From Rickettsiaceae bacterium (GTDB lineage Bacteria > Pseudomonadota > Alphaproteobacteria > Rickettsiales > Rickettsiaceae): a stretch of DNA of 5,607 nucleotides. The position numbers and the translations under genes were made by a program. Positions 1 through 4,559 of the stretch are shown here, piece by piece. The notes beneath the pieces are model-generated. The model had not been told where the DNA came from. It searched no databases and saw nothing but the letters and a program-made list of their open reading frames with translations. The stretch is from NCBI GenBank assembly GCA_021741085.1, contig JAIOYM010000071.1, positions 1-5,607 of the forward strand, read 5' to 3'. The first letter of the stretch is position 1, and each line of letters starts with the position of its first letter.

Positions 1-1389
1 GGTATTTTTATATTCTTGAATTTTAGCACTTTTAAGTTCAGGATTCTTGGATGCTTCTTTAAAAAGTATGTTCACAGCTCCATCTGCTCCCATAACCGCT
101 ACTTCACTTTCTGCCCAAGCATAATTGACATCACCACCTAAATGCTTAGAGCTCATAACTATATAGGCTCCACCGTAAGCTTTTCGCGTGATTACAGTTA
201 TTTTAGGTACAGTTGCTTCTGCGTAAGCATAAAGTAACTTAGCGCCATGTTTAATGATACCACTATGCTCTTGAATTTTCCCCGGCATAAAACCAGGCAC
301 ATCCACTAATGTTACTATTGGTATGCCAAAAGCATCGCAGAAACGCACAAACCTTGCAGCTTTACGAGAAGCATCAATATCAAGGCAACCAGCAAGATGC
401 ATTGGTTGATTTGCTACAACGCCTATTGTGCTACCTTCCATACGAGCGAATCCTATGATAACATTCTTGGCATAATTTTGCTGTAGTTCAAAAAAATATC
501 TTTCATCCACTATTTTTTCTATCAGTTCATGCATATTATATGCTTTATTGGGATTAGATGGTAGCAAGGCATTTAAGGACATCTCCACTCTATCTGCAGG
601 ATCTGTGGTTTGTATTGATGGAATTTTTGACTTGTTAGAGGAGGGGAGGAAATTAAAGAACTTTCTTACACCCAGTAGTGCCTCTATATCGTTATCAAAG
701 ACGTTGTCTGCTACTCCACTTTTATTGGTATGCACAAAAGAACCACCTAGCTTTTCTTGCGTAATATCTTCACTCATTACTGCCTTTACTACTTCTGGGC
801 CTGTAACAAACATATAAGAGCTATCACGAACCATAAAAATAAAATCAGTTAACGCAGGGGAATAAACTGCTCCACCAGCGCATGGACCCATGATTACAGA
901 AATTTGAGGTATAACACCTGAAGCCATAACGTTACGTTTGAAAATTTCACCATAACCCGCAAGCGAATCTACACCTTCTTGTATCCTAGCTCCACCTGAA
1001 TCATTTAAGCCTATTACCGGTGCACCTACACTGATAGCTGAGTCAATAATTTGGCAAATTTTTTGCGCATGAGCTTTCCCAAGAGATCCTCCCAGTACTG
1101 TAAAATCTTGGCTATAAACGAATACTAATCTACCATTTATTGTTCCATGGCCCGTAATAACTCCATCGCCTAAATATTTTTTTGATTCCATATCAAAATT
1201 ATGACAAGCGTGTTCAACAAACATGCCCGTTTCTTCAAAACTATTCGGGTCTAATAATATTTCCAATCTCTCGCGTGCAGTTAATTTGAATTTACTATGT
1301 TGTGTGACAACTTTTTGCCAGCCAGTTGGAATTAATGCCTCTAGTTTTTTTTCTTCTAGAATTTGTTTCGCATTTGAATTATTTATCAT
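1..1389 (-). CDS. pccB: Propionyl-CoA carboxylase beta chain (carboxyltransferase subunit), 3' end cut by window edge
   Basis: This is the carboxyltransferase half of biotin-dependent propionyl-CoA carboxylase. It moves CO2 from carboxybiotin on the alpha chain to propionyl-CoA, giving methylmalonyl-CoA in the cytoplasm, on the way to succinyl-CoA. The frame is open for 463 codons without a stop from ATG 1389 to position 1. Seen motifs are SGGARIQEGVDSL (about residues 131-143), GPCAGGAVYSPALTDF (168-183), FVTGPEVVK (194-202), VDVPGFMPG (362-370) and RKAYGGAYIVMSSKHLGGD (from 402). The two Gly-rich stretches are the oxyanion-forming loops typical of the crotonase-like carboxyltransferase fold. 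Family members are about 510 residues, so some 45-50 C-terminal residues are missing to the left. ATG 1389 is the first ATG after an in-frame TGA about nine codons upstream; no clear Shine-Dalgarno precedes it. The partner pccA is not in the window. The motif set fits PccB better than acetyl-CoA carboxylase AccD. Confidence 0.96.
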   Translation of the reverse strand, partial: MINNSNAKQILEEKKLEALIPTGWQKVVTQHSKFKLTARERLEILLDPNSFEETGMFVEHACHNFDMESKKYLGDGVITGHGTINGRLVFVYSQDFTVLGGSLGKAHAQKICQIIDSAISVGAPVIGLNDSGGARIQEGVDSLAGYGEIFKRNVMASGVIPQISVIMGPCAGGAVYSPALTDFIFMVRDSSYMFVTGPEVVKAVMSEDITQEKLGGSFVHTNKSGVADNVFDNDIEALLGVRKFFNFLPSSNKSKIPSIQTTDPADRVEMSLNALLPSNPNKAYNMHELIEKIVDERYFFELQQNYAKNVIIGFARMEGSTIGVVANQPMHLAGCLDIDASRKAARFVRFCDAFGIPIVTLVDVPGFMPGKIQEHSGIIKHGAKLLYAYAEATVPKITVITRKAYGGAYIVMSSKHLGGDVNYAWAESEVAVMGADGAVNILFKEASKNPELKSAKIQEYKNT

Positions 1390-1425
1390 GGTGCAATCTG
1401 TATTAAATGTTCATAAATATAAACC

Positions 1426-1454
1426 ATTATATCACCTTTAGTGCGGGTAGTCTA
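1426..1454 (-). promoter_or_regulatory. Probable sigma-70 promoter of pccB (extended -10)
   Basis: Read on the minus strand, there is a perfect -10 hexamer TATAAT (1431-1426) preceded by TGA, giving the extended -10 form TGnTATAAT. Exactly 17 nt upstream is TAGACT (1454-1449), which matches four of six bases of the TTGACA -35 consensus. Transcription would begin near 1419, leaving a 5' UTR of about 30 nt before the pccB ATG at 1389. The spacing, extended -10 and position all agree. A perfect TATAAT can still occur by chance in such A+T-rich DNA. Confidence 0.6.
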
Positions 1455-1561
1455 GTTATGATAGCAAAGCAACATAACCTTGTGCGCAATATACTTATAG
1501 ATATTTATTAAAGGCGTTTTTGCTGGTATGAACATGAATATGTTTTTGTCGTTTATATAAG

Positions 1562-1577
1562 GATGTATTATTACATC
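1562..1577. repeat. Perfect inverted repeat GATGTA-TTAT-TACATC upstream of the plus-strand promoter
   Basis: A 6-bp perfect inverted repeat with a 4-nt centre ends 20 bp before the -35 box at 1598. The half-site ATGTA recurs at 1603-1607, and again as a tighter inverted pair ATGTA-CT-TACAT at 1633-1644, so the promoter is bracketed by the same motif. This arrangement is compatible with an operator for a dimeric regulator, but no regulator is known from the sequence and A+T-rich DNA produces such repeats easily. Confidence 0.3.
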
Positions 1578-1597
1578 GTTTTAAAAGCTAATATTAT

Positions 1598-1625
1598 TTG
1601 ACATGTATTATATTATTGTGATAAT
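1598..1625 (+). promoter_or_regulatory. Probable sigma-70 promoter reading toward rho
   Basis: A perfect -35 hexamer TTGACA (1598-1603) is followed after 16 nt by GATAAT (1620-1625), five of six matches to TATAAT. The bases TGT directly before the -10 box give an extended -10 element. Transcription would start near 1632. The next plus-strand gene is rho at 2076, so the transcript would have an untranslated leader of about 440 nt, unless it ends early at one of the hairpins downstream and makes a short RNA. No better promoter was seen closer to rho. Confidence 0.5.
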
Positions 1626-1708
1626 TATAGTAATGTACTTACATATCAGTTAAGCCTATGTTTTTAGATAAATTTGTTTTTTGCCTGACTAGTAGATCTT
1701 AAATTAGC

Positions 1709-1732
1709 AAAATTGTGGTAAACTACAATTTT
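1709..1732 (+). terminator. A+T-rich hairpin in the putative rho leader (possible attenuator)
   Basis: The left arm AAAATTGTGG pairs with CTACAATTTT around a TAAA loop, giving a 10-bp stem with one G-U wobble. The stem is A+T-rich and its own 3' arm ends in TTTT, followed by AAATACTTTATTTT rather than a clean U-run. It could be a weak intrinsic terminator or attenuator about 80-100 nt into a transcript started at the 1598-1625 promoter. It could equally be chance symmetry in A+T-rich DNA. Confidence 0.25.
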
Positions 1733-1740
1733 AAATACTT

Positions 1741-1880
1741 TATTTTAAAACCCAGCCGATAAACGTTATATTTAAATACCGCTTTACTATATAACTAAAC
1801 AACGCAATATTTCACTTAACAAAATTTTGATTTCACCTTTAATTGCAATTATTTATCCAAATTATTAAACAAAAATAAAC
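1741..1880 (+). promoter_or_regulatory. C-rich, G-poor leader segment, candidate rut (Rho-binding) region
   Basis: On the plus strand these 140 nt hold about 25 C and only 7 G by hand count, with many pyrimidine-C steps spread through unstructured A/U-rich sequence. The DNA just after it (1881-2000) is no longer G-poor. High C over G in unstructured RNA is the known signature of Rho utilisation sites, and rho genes in other bacteria are autoregulated by Rho-dependent attenuation in their leader. Its place directly upstream of rho makes this reading attractive, but it is inference from composition alone. Confidence 0.3.
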
Positions 1881-1929
1881 ATATTTGTTTTTGACGCTAG
1901 TAGTATTTTAGCGGCAAGTTCTTAATCTG

Positions 1930-1952
1930 AAAATAAGTATAGTACTTTTTTT
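1930..1952 (+). terminator. Weak hairpin with T-run in the putative rho leader
   Basis: AAGTA (1935-1939) pairs with TACTT (1943-1947) around a 3-nt TAG loop. After a T-T mismatch, the flanking A-run (1930-1933) can pair with the T-run that follows. The T-tract (1946-1952) resembles the end of an intrinsic terminator, but the stem has very little G+C. With the promoter at 1598-1625 it would bound an RNA of about 320 nt. Confidence 0.2.
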
Positions 1953-2075
1953 GAGTTATGCGCAGGAGCTCGTAAAAAAATATATTGTTGCTGGGTAGAT
2001 CGATAATAATTTGTTCCTAATTTAATAAAAACTAACAAGAAACCATTTCATAAATTTAAATAAGATAAAAGAAAA

Positions 2076-3455
2076 ATGAGAATCACTAAAATAATTGAAT
2101 CCAATAGCAACCACGAAAAGCGAAACACCAATAAAGACAACGAACAACCTATATCTAATAGCGAAGGGAGTAATAAAATTAACAACTCTATAAATGTAAA
2201 TTTAAAAGATTTACAAAAGTCCTCAGTAGTAACTTTGCAGGAATATGCTGAAAAGCTGGATATAGAAAATGTTAATACTTTATTGTTAAAACAAGATTTG
2301 ATATTTGCTATCTTAAAAAAGATAGTAGATCAAGGTGGTTCGATAATGGGAGAGGGGGTATTAGAAGTCTTAGCTGATGGATTTGGCTTCCTGCGTTCAC
2401 CTGAATCTAACTATTTAGCTGGACCAGATGATATTTATGTTTCTCCTCCTCAGATAAAGCGTTTTGGCCTAAAAACTGGTGATACAATAACCGGTGAAGT
2501 AAGAGCTCCAAGAAATAGTGAACGTTATTTCGCTCTTCTAAAGGTAAATGGTGTTAATCACATGGGGGAGACTTCAAAAGCGGGTCACAGAATACATTTT
2601 GATAATCTAACTCCCCTATATCCTACTGAGAAGCTCAATCTTGAGACGTTAAATCCTTCTGAAAAAGATCTAAGCACAAGAGTTGTAGAGATTATTGCCC
2701 CGATAGGAAAGGGTCAAAGATCCTTGATAGTTGCTCCGCCTCGTGCTGGTAAAACCATGTTATTGCAAAATATAGCGCATGCTATAACAATGAATCATCC
2801 AGAAGTTTTCTTAATAGTTTTGCTTATTGATGAGCGTCCGGAAGAGGTTACCGACATGATACGTTCTGTAAAGGGTGAAGTAATAAGCTCTACTTTTGAC
2901 GAGCCTGCAGCAAGACACGTTCAAGTTGCAGAGATGGTTATAGAAAAAGCTAAAAGATTAGTTGAAGCTAAAAAAGATGTGGTAATTTTGTTAGACTCAA
3001 TCACACGTTTGGCTAGAGCTTATAACACAGTAGTGCCAGCTTCAGGCAAAGTTTTGACTGGTGGTGTTGACGCTAATGCGTTGCAGCGTCCAAAGAGATT
3101 TTTTGGTGCCGCGCGTAACATAGAGCAGGGTGGATCTCTTACTATTATCGCTACAGCTCTTGTAGATACTGGCTCAAGAATGGATGAGGTTATATTTGAA
3201 GAATTTAAAGGTACAGGTAATTCTGAAATAATTTTAGATAGAAGACTTGCAGACAGAAGAATATATCCCGCTATTGATGTTACTAAGTCTGCTACACGTA
3301 AAGAAGATCTACTATTAGAAGAGCATGTGATGAAGAAGATATGGGTATTACGTAGGGTTGTTAACGGTATGGGTTTAGATGCGACAGAATTTATCTTAGA
3401 TAAACTTAGAGATACTAAGTGCAACGCAGATTTTTATGATTCCATGAATAAATAA
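2076..3455 (+). CDS. rho: Transcription termination factor Rho
   Basis: This is the hexameric RNA-dependent ATPase/helicase that ends transcription at untranslated RNAs. At 459 residues it is complete. Residues 1-42 are a hydrophilic Asn/Ser-rich extension. The Rho N-terminal helical domain follows at about 43-85 (NLKDLQ...LLKQDLIFAILKK), then the RNA-binding cold-shock-like domain at about 92-158, with DGFGFLRS, YLAGPDDIYVSPPQIKRF and ERYFALLKVN. The ATPase core has Walker A APPRAGKT (220-227), DERPEEVTDM (252-261), Walker B VVILLD (302-307), the Q-loop in the LTGGVDANALQRPKRFFG stretch (327-344), the R-loop in EEFKGTGN (375-382) and an arginine-finger region DRRLADRR (388-395). All key residues are present, so it should be active. 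ATG 2076 is the only ATG between the in-frame TAA at 2061 and the Rho fold; the sequence before it is A-rich with no strong Shine-Dalgarno. mdh follows after 22 nt. Confidence 0.98.
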   Translation: MRITKIIESNSNHEKRNTNKDNEQPISNSEGSNKINNSINVNLKDLQKSSVVTLQEYAEKLDIENVNTLLLKQDLIFAILKKIVDQGGSIMGEGVLEVLADGFGFLRSPESNYLAGPDDIYVSPPQIKRFGLKTGDTITGEVRAPRNSERYFALLKVNGVNHMGETSKAGHRIHFDNLTPLYPTEKLNLETLNPSEKDLSTRVVEIIAPIGKGQRSLIVAPPRAGKTMLLQNIAHAITMNHPEVFLIVLLIDERPEEVTDMIRSVKGEVISSTFDEPAARHVQVAEMVIEKAKRLVEAKKDVVILLDSITRLARAYNTVVPASGKVLTGGVDANALQRPKRFFGAARNIEQGGSLTIIATALVDTGSRMDEVIFEEFKGTGNSEIILDRRLADRRIYPAIDVTKSATRKEDLLLEEHVMKKIWVLRRVVNGMGLDATEFILDKLRDTKCNADFYDSMNK

Positions 3456-3466
3456 ATATAAATAAC

Positions 3467-3472
3467 AGGGGG
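3467..3472 (+). promoter_or_regulatory. Shine-Dalgarno sequence of mdh
   Basis: AGGGGG lies 5 nt before the ATG at 3478. It is the clearest ribosome-binding site in the window, stands out from its A/T-rich surroundings, and supports ATG 3478 as the mdh start. It lies in the 22-nt gap after the rho stop, consistent with independent translation initiation on a shared rho-mdh mRNA. Confidence 0.75.
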
Positions 3473-3477
3473 TTAAT

Positions 3478-4440
3478 ATGACAACAAACAAATTACACAG
3501 ACCAAAAATTTCTTTTATTGGTGGCGGTAATATAGGTGGAACTTTGACATATCTTGCAGCAATAAAAAATTTAGGAAACGTAGTTTTATTTGATATTAAT
3601 GAAGGAGTTCCTCAAGGTAAAGCACTTGATATAGCACAAAGTACCAAAATTTTAGGTTCTACTGTTCACATACAAGGCACCAATGATTATAAAGATATAG
3701 CAGACAGTGATGTTATTATTATTACTGCTGGCAGCCCTCGTAAAGCTGGCATGAGTAGAGACGATTTAGTTGCTATTAATGCTAACGTTATGAGAGAAGT
3801 GGGTAAGAATATAAAAGAATATTCGCCAAAAGCCTTTGTGATAGTTGTTACTAATCCCCTAGACGCGATGGTATCGGTTTTAAGAGAAGCTTGTGGCCTT
3901 CCACACAACATGGTTGTTGGTATGGCTGGTGTTCTTGATTCTGCAAGATTCAACTATTTTCTAGCGCAAGAATTTAATGTTGCAGTTACTGATGTTAGCA
4001 GTTTTGTTCTTGGTGGACATGGAGATGATATGGTGCCATTAGTACGCTATTCTACAATAGCTGGAATTCCTGTGCCTGATATGGTTAAAGCAGGGTTTTC
4101 TAGCCAAGAAAAAATAAATGCCATAGTTGAACGCACAAGAAAAGGCGGCGGAGAAATAGTGGCATTATTGAAATCTGGTTCTGCTTTTTATGCACCAGCA
4201 GCTTCAGCTTTTCAAATGGCAGAGAGTTATCTTTTAGATAAAAAACAAATATTATCTTGCGCAGCTTATTTGAACGGACAATATGGTCAAAAAAATATCT
4301 ATGCCGGTGTTCCAGTAGTAATTGGTAAAGGTGGTGTAGAGAAAATAATTGAGGTGCAACTGGCTGAGAGTGAGGCTAAAGAATTTGCTACTTCTGTTGA
4401 TCATGTTAGAGAACTGATTGATATAGCAAATAAATTATAA
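3478..4440 (+). CDS. mdh: Malate dehydrogenase (NAD-dependent, LDH-like type)
   Basis: This TCA-cycle enzyme oxidises malate to oxaloacetate with NAD+ in the cytoplasm. The 320 residues match the usual length of LDH-like bacterial malate dehydrogenases. The N-terminal Rossmann fold begins with ISFIGGGNIGGT (11-22), and Asp39 at the end of the second strand favours NAD over NADP. The mobile active-site loop PRKAGMSRDD (87-96) carries the two arginines (Arg88, Arg94) that bind dicarboxylate; an arginine at the Arg88 position separates malate from lactate dehydrogenases. VTNPLD (124-129), Asp154 and Arg157 in VLDSARF, and catalytic His181 in LGGHGD complete the active site. The end is a simple TAA at 4438-4440. 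The 22-nt gap after rho with no obvious promoter implies cotranscription, although an internal promoter in rho cannot be excluded. There is no sign of frameshift or decay. Confidence 0.97.
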   Translation: MTTNKLHRPKISFIGGGNIGGTLTYLAAIKNLGNVVLFDINEGVPQGKALDIAQSTKILGSTVHIQGTNDYKDIADSDVIIITAGSPRKAGMSRDDLVAINANVMREVGKNIKEYSPKAFVIVVTNPLDAMVSVLREACGLPHNMVVGMAGVLDSARFNYFLAQEFNVAVTDVSSFVLGGHGDDMVPLVRYSTIAGIPVPDMVKAGFSSQEKINAIVERTRKGGGEIVALLKSGSAFYAPAASAFQMAESYLLDKKQILSCAAYLNGQYGQKNIYAGVPVVIGKGGVEKIIEVQLAESEAKEFATSVDHVRELIDIANKL

Positions 4441-4448
4441 ATCATAAT

Positions 4449-4465
4449 AAAAAAGCTAACAGCTT
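4449..4465 (-). terminator. Short terminator-like hairpin after the ankyrin gene
   Basis: On the minus strand AAGCT-GTT-AGCTT forms a 5-bp stem with a 3-nt loop, followed at once by a run of T (4454-4449 are all A on the plus strand) and ATTAT. The shape is that of a weak intrinsic terminator for the ankyrin-repeat gene, ending almost at the mdh stop codon. The stem is short, so it may act together with the larger hairpin just upstream on this strand (4465-4514). Confidence 0.4.
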
Positions 4466-4514
4466 GGTTTGAGGCGTTTAGTTCACTAATATAGTAGAAT
4501 AAACCCTCAAATCA
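4465..4514. terminator. Long bulged hairpin between the convergent mdh and ankyrin genes
   Basis: The 50-nt segment folds on itself almost completely. TGG (4465-4467) pairs with TCA (4512-4514, with one G-U), TTTGAGG (4468-4474) with CCTCAAA (4505-4511), GTTTA (4476-4480) with TAAAC (4500-4504), TTC (4482-4484) with GAA (4497-4499) and ACTA (4485-4488) with TAGT (4492-4495). That is 22 pairs with only three single-base bulges (4475, 4481, 4496) and an ATA loop. On the plus strand only a broken T-rich tail follows, so it is not a textbook intrinsic terminator for mdh. It may protect the 3' end, help ending from both sides, or be a relic palindromic element. Confidence 0.45.
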
Positions 4515-4559
4515 CCGCGTTGTTTATCTTTAGTATCCATGACATCAGCCACAAAAATT

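Larger units (their letters stand above)
1390..2075. other. Divergent intergenic control region between pccB and rho
   Basis: This 686-bp stretch separates the divergently transcribed pccB and rho genes and is much richer in A+T than the flanking genes. No convincing protein gene was found on either strand; open frames are very short. It has no tRNA-like T-arm and no rRNA-like sequence. It contains a probable pccB promoter near the left end, a plus-strand promoter at 1598-1625, several short inverted repeats, and a C-rich, G-poor stretch at 1741-1880. If the plus-strand promoter drives rho, rho has a leader of about 440 nt. Otherwise that promoter could make a small RNA. A decayed gene here cannot be excluded. 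Confidence 0.7.

Noticed and set aside
548..817. Plus-strand open frame of 89 codons
   Set aside because: It lies entirely inside pccB on the opposite strand, where every codon of the minus frame matches the conserved family; no ribosome-binding site or recognisable product.
1223..1441. Plus-strand open frame of 72 codons running into the pccB promoter region
   Set aside because: It is antisense to the pccB N-terminal coding part and has no similarity that I recognise; a shadow frame.
1441..1490. A GTAGTCTAGTTATGATAGC stretch that looks a little like a tRNA D-arm
   Set aside because: No acceptor pairing and no T-arm with a TTC-type loop are found downstream; not a tRNA.
2733..2756. Arg instead of Lys before AGKT in the Rho Walker A motif (APPRAGKT)
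   Set aside because: The E. coli form has APPKAGKT, but arginine at this place is common in other bacterial Rho proteins, and the catalytic Lys and Thr are kept, so it is not a defect.
3020..3424. Minus-strand open frame of 134 codons
   Set aside because: It is antisense to the most conserved part of rho, whose own frame explains the sequence fully.
3687..3953. Minus-strand open frame of 88 codons
   Set aside because: It is antisense to mdh and reflects the codon pattern of that gene.
4478..4540. Minus-strand 20-codon frame (starting MDTKDKQRGDL) after the ankyrin gene
   Set aside because: Very short, no ribosome-binding site, and its second half is the arm of the long hairpin; probably chance.
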